A DNA stretch of 7,959 nt, from contig JASHYD010001407.1 of the NCBI GenBank assembly GCA_030043175.1, positions 1 through 7,959 of the forward strand, read 5' to 3'. Within the stretch, counting starts at the first letter, position 1. The number at the start of each line of letters is the position of its first letter. The notes under the pieces were generated by a model. That model had not been told where the DNA came from, did not search any database, and worked only from the letters and a program-made list of their open reading frames with translations. Below are positions 1-6,744 of this stretch, piece after piece. This stretch comes from Xanthobacteraceae bacterium (lineage in GTDB: Bacteria > Pseudomonadota > Alphaproteobacteria > Rhizobiales > Xanthobacteraceae). Both the position numbers and the translations under genes were made by a program.

Positions 1-142
1 TGAAAGGCTGCGCCGAGGGTGGCAGGGAACCGAGATAGGCTATGCAGGAGTGAAATGCGACCACGATCACGATCACAGCTGCCCGCAAATTGCTGAGCAC
101 CAGACTGGATCGCGACATGCCTGCACGAGTTTGTTTCAGCAT
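1..142 (-). CDS. Membrane acyltransferase (acyltransferase 3-like), N-terminal fragment cut by the window edge
   Basis: Reading the minus strand from the ATG at 142 gives 47 codons with no stop before the window ends, so only the N-terminus is present. After a short basic leader, residues 18-38 form a first membrane segment, NLRAAVIVIVVAFHSCIAYLG. The pattern of an Asn-Leu-Arg entry, a hydrophobic run and then His-Ser is typical of the first helix of acyltransferase-3/OpgC-like integral membrane proteins, where this His (here H31) is the conserved residue of the family. Such proteins transfer acyl groups to extracytoplasmic sugars or glycans; the substrate cannot be told from this fragment. 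A second ATG at 118 (residue 9) is an alternative start; neither start has a clear Shine-Dalgarno sequence. The family call rests on recognition of about 30 residues, so it is moderate. A non-acyltransferase membrane protein is the alternative. Confidence 0.6.
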   Translation of the reverse strand, partial: MLKQTRAGMSRSSLVLSNLRAAVIVIVVAFHSCIAYLGSLPPSAQPF

Positions 143-1117
143 AATTCGATCCGAATGCGACGATAGCCAAACAAGAATCGAACGGTCGATTTGCACCAGA
201 TGACAAGGCGTGGCTATGTTACGCTCGTATGGGCTCGACTACCTGTACCTGGAAATCAGACGCGCCGACTTGTCGCACCGTTAATCGAGCGATTGGCGGT
301 TGATGGTATTTCGAGCGGGGGAACGAGGTCGTTGAGGGTAATCTTGCGCCCAACCCGGGGGCGTCAGTTTGCCGATCTCCGTACGCCGATTTACCCGCGC
401 ACATTCTCCGAGAGAACAAGATGTCGCCAAGAGAGCGGCTGCGGACGCGGCTCTGCTGCATGCAAAGCGCGTGATAATCTTTTGAAGTCCTTCATATTTG
501 TGACACAGTTGGCCTGGTATTGCCGGGGCCGCCGTGAGGCGTCAATACATCCAACCCGGACGTCTTTGTCGAAACTGCGAACCGGGAGGAGGCGCTTCGG
601 TCGGGGTAAGATGAACGGCGGCACGTGGATCGCGGCTACTTTGGATGGTGGCGATGCCCGCCACGGACGAAAGGAGCCTCCGAACGTGCGTGTCGTGGTA
701 GCCGCGCATGACACAGCAACAGATAGCCGAAAACGGGGCCCAGTCAGTCTTGCATTAGCCCCGTCGAACGTACCACCCAACGCAAACCTGTCGGCCACAG
801 CGCATCGGATCGTTGGCGACCACAGGACATCGCGCCCGGCCCCAAGCAAAGGGTTCCACCGCTCAACGACAATCGGGGCTTCCTTCCGCGCCGCTGCCCC
901 CTGTCGCGTTAGCTCGGCATTTTGTCGACCGGCCGCCGAAATGGCTCCAGCAATCAGGCCGTGCAGGGCCCAGACTTGCTATCGCTTCCGGCGCGGGGGC
1001 TTTTTGCTTGCCGACTGCCGAACAGGGATGTCGTCAAGCGGATTGATACGTCGCTTAAGCATCGTTGCGCCCATGCGCTATAGGACAACCGACCCACTAG
1101 CCGACAATGGATGATAC
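143..1117. other. Long gap with no supported gene
   Basis: This 975-base stretch must hold the upstream regions of the minus-strand acyltransferase and of the plus-strand DUF486 gene, which diverge from it. One plus-strand frame stays open from a TTG at 191 to a stop at 1112-1114 (307 codons). Its product is unusually rich in Arg, Cys and Pro, has no recognisable domain, signal peptide or membrane segment, uses codons such as AGG, GGA, CTA and ATA freely, and has no ribosome binding site, so I do not call it a gene. Minus-strand frames give similar featureless peptides. There is a small hairpin at 648-664 (GTGGCG/CGCCAC, 5-base loop). A weak -10-like TATAGG sits at 1079-1084 without a good -35. 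No RNA gene or mobile element is seen. Confidence 0.5.
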
Positions 1118-1477
1118 ATGCCTTCGCTTCCAGTCTCGCCCCACGTCCTTACTATTCTGTTGCTGATCGGCTCCAACACTTTCATGACGACAGCCTGGTA
1201 TTGGCACCTACGCTTTCGAGAGGTGCCGCTCTGGCAGGTCATCTTGATAAGTTGGGGTCTCGCCTTTGTCGAATATTGCCTTGCTGTGCCCGCAAACCGC
1301 TACGGTAGTTACGTTTACAGCGCTGCCCAGCTCAAAACAATTCAGGAGGTTATAACGCTCTCGGTTTTCGCGGTGTTCTCCGTGGTTTACTTGCAGCAAG
1401 CGATTACTTGGAACCAGGTGATCGGGTTCGCATTGATCGCCGGGGGTGCATTTTTCGTCTTTCGCGCCCCGATATGA
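1118..1477 (+). CDS. DUF486 / DMT-type small four-helix membrane protein
   Basis: This 119-residue protein is almost entirely membrane: four hydrophobic helices at about residues 8-28, 38-56, 73-93 and 98-117. It carries the landmarks of the DUF486 family as I know it: LLLIGSNTFMTTAWYWHLR near the N-terminus, SWGLAFVEYCLAVPANRYG in the second helix, and AQLKTIQEVITL before the third. The length is usual for the family. DUF486 proteins belong to the drug/metabolite transporter clan and resemble single four-helix halves, like small multidrug resistance proteins; substrate and physiological role are not established. The ATG at 1118 matches the expected family start, but the bases just upstream (ACAATGGATGATAC) give no good Shine-Dalgarno sequence. 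It seems to be a single-gene unit; the next gene faces the other way. A hairpin at 1520-1534 (GTGGAC-TGC-GTCCAC) lies 42 bases after the stop, without a T tract. Confidence 0.9.
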   Translation: MPSLPVSPHVLTILLLIGSNTFMTTAWYWHLRFREVPLWQVILISWGLAFVEYCLAVPANRYGSYVYSAAQLKTIQEVITLSVFAVFSVVYLQQAITWNQVIGFALIAGGAFFVFRAPI

Positions 1478-1955
1478 TGCAAGTTATTGACCCTCACGCG
1501 ACGACCGGCCTGGGAGACCGTGGACTGCGTCCACTCTGCGAGCATCCAATTTGCGAGCAAAAGGCGGTGTAAGCTGTACGCGCTGCCCCCGGTGAGTGCC
1601 CACCCGAAAAGTACACTTCACGGCCTTGCTCGATCGATCTGCGCTCGCGCCTACAGTCACTGTCCGTCCCACGAGCAACGGACTGATCAAAGTGCATGAT
1701 CTGTTCTGCGCGATCGTCAGCCGCACCGCCGGCACACAATGCGTCGAATGAACGAAAGCGATTCGCTTGCCCATTGGCATCCTCCGGTGTCTAGCGCTTG
1801 CCTCCGTTCCACAGCGATCCGCTCGATATTTTTCCTGCCCGTGTCGCACGCCCACCCACCGGCTAGGCGGCAGGTGAGATGGTTTCGCAAGGCTTGCCTC
1901 AGAAGCCGTCGGCGAAGGGCGACAGCACCTCACTGGCGGGAGCGTGCCAATAAGA
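1478..1955. other. Gap between convergent genes, no supported gene
   Basis: These 478 bases separate the ends of the DUF486 gene and the convergent permease gene. The frames open here, the longest being 149 codons on the minus strand, give basic, Cys- and Ser-rich peptides with no recognisable domain and no ribosome binding site. A short hairpin at 1520-1534 could aid transcript ending, but no T run follows. I see no insertion-sequence ends, RNA gene or clear gene remnant. Confidence 0.5.
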
Positions 1956-3800
1956 TCATTTATTCCGCCGGCTCTTTAGGGAGCTCCGCAGCCGAGGCCA
2001 CAAACCAGCCGTTATAAACAGCAAGGTGCTTGATCCGAGACAGCCAGGCACCGCGGCCCACAGCCATGGATCGTATCCAGTTGCCAAGTAGGCGGCCACC
2101 GTGCTGCTTCCAATCACAGCGCCAGCCCCCATAACGGCAATGGCCCATCCAGGATTTACGGCTCCACTACCTGATCTCCCGATGAGAGGTCCTAATACGA
2201 GGGGCATAAACGAAATCTGGAGACAGCTGAATCCTAACACCAGGGCCAAAAAGCTGTTGCTCGATAAGGTTATCCCATAACGCGCGTGGGTGAGACAGAA
2301 TATCGTGAAGACGACGAGTACGACACCCGTCCCGGCGACGATCATCGTTCCTTGCCGGCCACGCATCCGCATAAATTTCGGTTTGGGCCGCAACATCGGT
2401 ACGATATCATATTGAATCGTGCACAGATTAGCGACGAGCAGCGAGCTCATCGTTGAAACAGCGATCGCAAACAGGCTGAACAGAAAAAGCGCCACGACGA
2501 TCGTGGCGACAAAATTATCCTGTGCGACCAACTGCACAATGAGATCTTCAACAACGTTTGCGCGTTCTGATGTCACCAAGTTCAGGCCAGCAATGGTACC
2601 GAACAGGCAGATCAAAAATACCACCAACGGAACCTCAGCGGCGTATGTCGCACAAAAACGTCTAAAATCGCTCGTCCATTGATCTTCCCAAAAATATCGC
2701 CAACCACGTTCCTTTTCGAATGCTGCGAGTCTTTGCCAGTTCACTATGTCGACGATCGGATGAAACAGCGGCCACAAAATGAGAACAATCAGCGCCGTGC
2801 CGGATACATGCGCATTGGCCAGCAGCGTGAGGGCGTCATTGGCGATGATTGGAATTCCCGCGGCATATAACTCCACTGCCGAAAAACCCATCACCAAAGC
2901 GATGAAAATCACAATAAACACATTGAGAATCTTCCCAAATCGACGCACGAGTCGCAACGGCAGAGGCTCACGTTCTCGAACCCCGACAACCGCAGCTGAA
3001 ACCTCATAACGGATTGAATTGGTGTCCACATAGCGCGCACGTCGGTAGACAAGCATAATGGTGCACACAATGGCTATAAGCGCGATGGCGAGACGGCCCC
3101 GCGCGGGAACGGTCCCGAGTTCCGACAGTTGCAGATACAACAGGAACGCCGTCGATCCGAACAAGCCTAAATATATTAGACCCAATTGGAGTTGGGCCGC
3201 ATGCATGGTTCCGCGATGCCCGGACCACAGCGCGCATAATGTCACGACCAACAAGATCGCTGCCAAGAACAGTTCGGTTAGTAGTTCGCTGTCCCATAAT
3301 AACGGCTTGAGTGCCGTCGCTACTGCCAGCATCTCGCAGGCCACGAGACCAGCCAGAGCGAACATCGTCAGAAGGGCGGCAATCGCCCGGACCCGCTGAT
3401 CGTCACCGTGCCGCCGGCAAATGAACTCATGCACGGTGATAGAGCGATGACGACGCAGTACATCGGCCAGAAATTCCAGTATTGGCCGACGCAGGATGTA
3501 AATGATTGACAAACCCGACCCGACGAAAACCGTGTAGACGATCGCTTGCCACAAGTCGCCGTTCGCGCCCCACGTGAACACAGGCCCTAATGTCGCCAAG
3601 CCGACGCCATAGGCGACCGAGGAATTTTGTATCACCGTCGGCAGAACATGATCTGACGACGCAAAGTCCTCTTCCGCACCGAAATAGGCTGGGCGACGTA
3701 TTAAAAGCCCCGGTGTAACGAACAGGACGAGGATGGTGGCTAGAGCGAGGAATATGAGGAAAGCCATGGGGTTCCATTGGGATTGGCGGCTGTCTGACAT
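1956..3800 (-). CDS. Sodium:solute symporter-like permease (SSS superfamily)
   Basis: The 614-residue product is an integral inner-membrane protein with about 13 hydrophobic segments (first at about 12-34, last at about 580-600), within the usual 450-650 range of the SSS family. Family-like landmarks are the first core helix at about 61-80 (SSVAYGVGLATLGPVFTWGA), a VDIVNWQRLAAFE loop at 350-362, and FAIAVSTMSSLLVANL at about 444-459. The last has the Ser-Thr pair (S449, T450) where SSS proteins bind sodium in helix 8, so Na+-coupled uptake of a small solute is likely; the substrate is unknown. The ATG at 3800 has a strong ribosome binding site, GAGGGGGG, 6 bases upstream (3807-3814). The gene stands alone, divergent from the secreted hydrolase. 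The C-terminus may be frame-shifted: the last 20 or so codons read alternatively as a peptide ending ELPKEPAE (stop at 1960-1962), and the 3' end resembles that of the desaturase gene. Confidence 0.75.
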   Translation of the reverse strand: MSDSRQSQWNPMAFLIFLALATILVLFVTPGLLIRRPAYFGAEEDFASSDHVLPTVIQNSSVAYGVGLATLGPVFTWGANGDLWQAIVYTVFVGSGLSIIYILRRPILEFLADVLRRHRSITVHEFICRRHGDDQRVRAIAALLTMFALAGLVACEMLAVATALKPLLWDSELLTELFLAAILLVVTLCALWSGHRGTMHAAQLQLGLIYLGLFGSTAFLLYLQLSELGTVPARGRLAIALIAIVCTIMLVYRRARYVDTNSIRYEVSAAVVGVREREPLPLRLVRRFGKILNVFIVIFIALVMGFSAVELYAAGIPIIANDALTLLANAHVSGTALIVLILWPLFHPIVDIVNWQRLAAFEKERGWRYFWEDQWTSDFRRFCATYAAEVPLVVFLICLFGTIAGLNLVTSERANVVEDLIVQLVAQDNFVATIVVALFLFSLFAIAVSTMSSLLVANLCTIQYDIVPMLRPKPKFMRMRGRQGTMIVAGTGVVLVVFTIFCLTHARYGITLSSNSFLALVLGFSCLQISFMPLVLGPLIGRSGSGAVNPGWAIAVMGAGAVIGSSTVAAYLATGYDPWLWAAVPGCLGSSTLLFITAGLWPRLRSSLKSRRNK

Positions 3801-3806
3801 CGTCGG

Positions 3807-3814
3807 CCCCCCTC
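3807..3814 (-). promoter_or_regulatory. Strong ribosome binding site of the symporter gene
   Basis: On the minus strand GAGGGGGG lies 6 bases before the ATG at 3800. It fixes the start of the 614-residue permease and makes a TTG start of the divergent hydrolase at 3816 less likely, because that start would fall only 15 bases from the permease start. Confidence 0.7.
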
Positions 3815-3878
3815 ATTGATACCCAAGGTGGTTCAAGGCGGATGGGAGGCAATCGGCAGGTTAGAGCAAAGCGCGACG

Positions 3879-4562
3879 ATGACGGCACAAATCGGACAGA
3901 ACGACCGCGACGAACCAAATATTCGATTCGTCCACACGCCCAAACACCATCGCAACTTCACAGCAAGAGCTGGGGCATGGCTCGCTGTGTTGGCAATTTT
4001 CATGCTGTGGTCCACAGATGCGCTCGCAGCCGGACCGCGTGTGATTCTGTTGCGCGGGTGGTTCGGCGTATTCTCCACAGGACTGGACCGCATTGCCGAT
4101 CATCTCAAGACGCAGGGTATCGAGGTGGAGGTCGCGGGACACTTGTACTGGTCGAGCGCGATCACGGAGATTTTGCGCGAACGGTCTGCCGGCCAAACTC
4201 GACTACTGGTCCTGGTGGGGCACTCGCAAGGGGCGAACAATGTGATAAATATTGCGCGAGCTCTCCAGTCACATGGCGTCACGGTTGATCTGCTGGTGAC
4301 GATCTCTCCATTTCTACAGGATTCGATTCCCGCCAATGTCGTGAAGGCGATCAACTTCTATCAAGCCCCCGGCTGGGGGCAACCCGTTGCAGCTGAACGC
4401 GGTTTCCGCGGCAAGATTGAGAATGTCAACTTGGCGAGCGATTTGACCGTCACGCACATCACCATCGACAAGAACCCAAAAGTCCAAGCCGAAATTCTGC
4501 ACGAGATTGCTACGCTTGCTCAGCAAGCCGGCGATCCGAAGTCGACCGCTGTTCCTCGATAA
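3879..4562 (+). CDS. Secreted alpha/beta hydrolase (lipase/thioesterase-like)
   Basis: Started at the ATG at 3879, the protein has 227 residues. A rather long polar leader of about 30 residues precedes a hydrophobic segment (about 33-46) ending in TDALA-AG, a good signal peptidase I site, so the protein is probably periplasmic. The mature part begins RVILLRGWFGVFSTGLDRIA, the first beta strand and loop of an alpha/beta hydrolase; the nucleophile elbow is GHSQG, with Ser at residue 116; TVTHITIDK provides a likely catalytic His at residue 193. The acid residue is unclear. Such proteins hydrolyse esters or thioesters; the substrate is unknown. The frame is open back to a TTG at 3816, which I reject because it has no ribosome binding site and almost touches the divergent permease start. 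The ribosome binding site for 3879 is itself weak (TTAGAG, 12 bases upstream), so the start is uncertain. A terminator-like hairpin follows the stop. Confidence 0.8.
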   Translation: MTAQIGQNDRDEPNIRFVHTPKHHRNFTARAGAWLAVLAIFMLWSTDALAAGPRVILLRGWFGVFSTGLDRIADHLKTQGIEVEVAGHLYWSSAITEILRERSAGQTRLLVLVGHSQGANNVINIARALQSHGVTVDLLVTISPFLQDSIPANVVKAINFYQAPGWGQPVAAERGFRGKIENVNLASDLTVTHITIDKNPKVQAEILHEIATLAQQAGDPKSTAVPR

Positions 4563-4575
4563 AGCATAATTGCCG

Positions 4576-4597
4576 AAACTCCGTCCGAAGGAGTTTT
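4576..4597 (+). terminator. Probable rho-independent terminator after the hydrolase gene
   Basis: AAACTCC (4576-4582) pairs perfectly with GGAGTTT (4590-4596) around a 7-base loop, and the stem ends in TTTT. It begins 14 bases after the hydrolase stop codon, the usual place for an intrinsic terminator. The T run is short and the stem is only 7 base pairs, so termination may be partial. Confidence 0.5.
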
Positions 4598-4727
4598 GCC
4601 CGTTCGCCTGCCTGGACTTCATCGCTGCGCTCGATGCAAGCTGGTTGCGCGACATTACTGCTGTTATCCCTGCGTGACGGGACCGCCGGACATCCCAGGT
4701 GCGCTGAAAAGCACAAGTGGAATGTAA

Positions 4728-4745
4728 ACAGTATGTAGCTACTGT
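4728..4745. promoter_or_regulatory. Perfect dyad ACAGTA-N6-TACTGT upstream of the exported-protein gene
   Basis: The 18-base element has two perfect 6-base arms around TGTAGC and lies 105 bases before the ATG of the 184-residue exported protein, a position and shape compatible with a dimeric repressor or activator site. A short hairpin, CCTGCT-GATTG-AGCAGG (4773-4789), lies between it and the gene. A dyad this size is expected by chance several times in 8 kb, so only its position speaks for a function. Confidence 0.2.
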
Positions 4746-4849
4746 AGCGAGAATGAACGCTGCGGAATGTCTCCTGCTGATTGAGCAGGGATACGAACGG
4801 ATACGGACTGTAGCCTATTGCCAGCTGAGACCCGCCGAGGAAAGGCAAC

Positions 4850-5404
4850 ATGCACAAGCACGTAATACTCGCGACGACGCTGACTGTGGCGCTAATTGGT
4901 GCTGCCGCAGGAGCTGAGCTGCCAACATGCGATGCCTTCATGACCCGACTGCGATCCGCCGGCCAGGCACTGACGTTCCCGCTACCCGCCGTCAAGATGG
5001 AGCGCAACCCCGGTGTCACCGACTACGAGCTTTATCGAGTCACCTACCCCTACGCTGAAGATATTGAATGGATGGGCAGTCTCTCGTGCGAGGAAGGCCG
5101 CGTCGTCGGCTATCAGGTCTCTTTCGACCATTACGACACGCGACGCGCATCCTCGCCGCTCAGCCCGCAAAATCTGCGCGCGTGGCATATGGTAAGCGCG
5201 GCCGTGTACGCTTTCACCGGCTGGCCGGCGCGACAGACCGTCAGCGCGGCGCGCAAGCTGCTGGATGGCCGGCCGGATATGGCGCTTGGGCCGTCGTCAG
5301 AAGCGCCGCTGTCAGCCGACGCTTTCATCAGCGTCGGCTACACCGATGTCATCATTGATACAAACCGGCCGCTCCCGCCATCCCCGGGGCAGAGAGAACA
5401 TTAG
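4850..5404 (+). CDS. Small exported protein of unknown function
   Basis: I do not recognise the family of this 184-residue protein. It starts with a clear Sec signal peptide: basic HKH, then a hydrophobic run at about 5-20, and an Ala-Gly-Ala-rich cleavage region near residues 19-22, so the mature protein (about 162 residues) is probably periplasmic or secreted. The mature part has only two cysteines, at 27 (PTCDAF) and 80 (LSCEEG), which could form a disulfide. It is rich in Tyr and acidic residues at about 57-75 and ends in a Pro-rich tail. There is no lipobox, membrane anchor or catalytic motif that I can name. The start is well supported: GAGGAAAGG ends 4 bases before the ATG. GC content is high (about 73% in 5221-5280), with codon use typical of a native gene, unlike the desaturase gene at the right. 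It appears to be transcribed alone, about 290 bases after the hydrolase. Confidence 0.8.
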   Translation: MHKHVILATTLTVALIGAAAGAELPTCDAFMTRLRSAGQALTFPLPAVKMERNPGVTDYELYRVTYPYAEDIEWMGSLSCEEGRVVGYQVSFDHYDTRRASSPLSPQNLRAWHMVSAAVYAFTGWPARQTVSAARKLLDGRPDMALGPSSEAPLSADAFISVGYTDVIIDTNRPLPPSPGQREH

Positions 5405-5759
5405 ATCAGGGTCCAGACTCAATGAGCTCACGTCCGGTAGACTACGCGGCAGCGAAACGTTGGAAAAAGTTTCGGGCGAGTTTGTACTAGCGCGGCGACG
5501 CCATGAAATCCCCGCGCCGGCAGTAGCGACGCTGTCTTACATCTGATGGTTCGAGCGCGAAGATGGACGGACTAACGGCCGGACCTCCTCGGTCCAACTC
5601 GTGCAGGCCCTGTCGCCTGTGCGATCAAGCTGTGCCCGATAATTTTACCTGCGAGGGAGAAGGCCACTCCGTCGGTCGGAGCGGAGTGCTCGCTGGCCCC
5701 AGAATGCGGACCTTCTCGTCCGGGGCCGCGAGCTCACCAGAGTCTAGTTAGGAAAGTAG
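5405..5759. other. Gap between convergent genes with several inverted repeats
   Basis: This 355-base gap separates the 3' ends of the exported-protein gene and the rlpA-like gene. I see no gene in it. It has a run of inverted repeats: GGACC/GGTCC at 5581-5595, CACTCCG/CGGAGTG at 5665-5688 inside GGCCA/TGGCC at 5662-5698, and CGGAC/GTCCG at 5707-5722 inside GGCCC/GGGCC at 5695-5727. The last lies 33-65 bases past the stop of the minus-strand rlpA-like gene, so it could help end that transcript, but no T tracts follow on either strand. The outer stems at 5662-5698 and 5695-5727 overlap and cannot form fully at the same time. Confidence 0.45.
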
Positions 5760-6209
5760 TTAGGCTGGGCGTCCATTGAGCTGCAGCGACACCGGTGCGA
5801 GACCATCGACGCCGAGGACCCGCGCTGCTCCCGGGCTGAGGTCGATCACACGCCCGGTCACGTATGGGCCACGGTCGTTGATTCGCACCGTCGCAGAACG
5901 GCCGTTACGGCGGTTGGTGACCGTGACCCTGCTGCCCATCGGGAGTGATTTGTGGGCGGCCGTCATGGCGTTGGGGTTCATGTGTTCACCGTTCGCGGTG
6001 ATGCGGTCGTGGTAGACTGAAGCGATTCCCTGCAATCCGCCGTTGCGGTCGGTGTTCACCAGATGGAGTTTTCCGTTCCGGTGGAAATACGTCAGCTGAG
6101 CCGCCGCAGACGAACTGATCTCGGCTCCTGTCGCGAGCACGCACGCGAGCGCTGCTGTGAGAGCAGCGGCCTTGATGGAACGACGATGCATCGTGTTTTG
6201 ATCTCTCAA
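5760..6209 (-). CDS. rlpA: RlpA-like septal ring lytic transglycosylase (double-psi beta-barrel)
   Basis: The 149-residue protein has an N-terminal signal peptide (hydrophobic at about 13-28, probable cleavage after SSSAAA at 37) and one RlpA-type double-psi beta-barrel domain at about 59-145. The domain's signature is complete: GIASVYHDRITANGE, TAAHKSLPMGSRVTVTN, and VRINDRGPYVTGRVIDLSPGAA (read in parts). E75, H86 and D112 match residues known to matter for lytic activity of Pseudomonas RlpA, which cleaves glycan strands lacking stem peptides at the division septum. No SPOR domain is present, as in other short alphaproteobacterial RlpA-like proteins, so septal targeting is not assured. Cys23 lacks a good lipobox, so a soluble periplasmic form is more likely than a lipoprotein. 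The start could be TTG at 6209, which has AAAGGAAG 6 bases upstream, or ATG at 6191 (143 residues) with a weaker GAGAG. The symbol denotes family only. Confidence 0.88.
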   Translation of the reverse strand: MRDQNTMHRRSIKAAALTAALACVLATGAEISSSAAAQLTYFHRNGKLHLVNTDRNGGLQGIASVYHDRITANGEHMNPNAMTAAHKSLPMGSRVTVTNRRNGRSATVRINDRGPYVTGRVIDLSPGAARVLGVDGLAPVSLQLNGRPA

Positions 6210-6744
6210 AACGTACTTCCTTTCGTTGGTTTTGCCTGTCGTTCCGACATGCCAATAATTGAGAGGGCCAAAGGTGTGCCCTTGACCATGACATCGTTCG
6301 GCTATGTCGGATGATCCACTTTTGCTAAGGGGAGCGTGTCTACTCTGCTACCATTACGTCTTTTTCACGGTTATTATGAGGCTAATTATGTCATGATACT
6401 TGACATTTGGCCGCGGTTGGAACACAGCGCCACAGCTTTGCCACACGAACCACGATTCTGATGGGCTGGGCCCGATTTCCCGATAGGCTATCAAACCGTC
6501 TCTCGCCCCAGAAGGCCTTTGTTCTGACCTGTCTCCCTGACGATTTGACGATCCCCAAGCCGGTTGCTCTACTACAAGGTGCGTTTTCCGATGAAGTCGC
6601 CGGGTCAAACCGAGACATGGCGCCCGTACCGGGATAATGTCGACGCACGGACGAGGTGGATTTGGCACGGTGCTGGCCGCGACCTCAAGATGAGGCAAGG
6701 ACCATCACGCGTTTGGCGTACCTCAAGGCGAACAGCATTGCCGA
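6210..6744. other. Gene-poor gap upstream of the rlpA-like gene
   Basis: This 535-base stretch holds the upstream region of the rlpA-like gene and the downstream region of the desaturase gene. Frames open here (up to 114 codons on the minus strand, 78 on the plus strand) give peptides with no recognisable domain and no convincing ribosome binding site. An AT-rich pocket at about 6355-6410 stands out from its GC-rich surroundings and contains a plus-strand TTGACA at 6400-6405 with no matching -10. A short AGGGC/GCCCT pair lies at 6264-6282. No terminator is evident after the desaturase stop. Confidence 0.45.
6216..6223 (-). promoter_or_regulatory. Ribosome binding site favouring a TTG start for the rlpA-like gene
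   Basis: On the minus strand AAAGGAAG lies 6 bases before a TTG at 6209 but 24 bases before the in-frame ATG at 6191. Spacing therefore favours the TTG start, although GAGAG 11 bases before the ATG allows a second start. Confidence 0.5.

Noticed and set aside
391..849. Minus-strand frame of 152 codons
   Set aside because: It overlaps the other open frames of the gap, has no domain, signal or ribosome binding site, and its composition looks like random GC-rich DNA.
979..1074. Minus-strand 31-residue basic peptide starting MGATMLKRR
   Set aside because: It has no ribosome binding site and no recognised family; the basic tail alone is not enough.
1484..1933. Minus-strand frame of 149 codons between the DUF486 and symporter genes
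   Set aside because: No domain or start signal; competing frames on both strands are equally featureless.
3816..3878. TTG start giving a 248-residue hydrolase
   Set aside because: No ribosome binding site, only 15 bases from the divergent permease start, and it would add 21 residues before an already long signal-peptide leader.
6400..6405. Perfect TTGACA as a promoter -35 box
   Set aside because: No -10-like sequence lies 16-18 bases downstream and no plus-strand gene follows.
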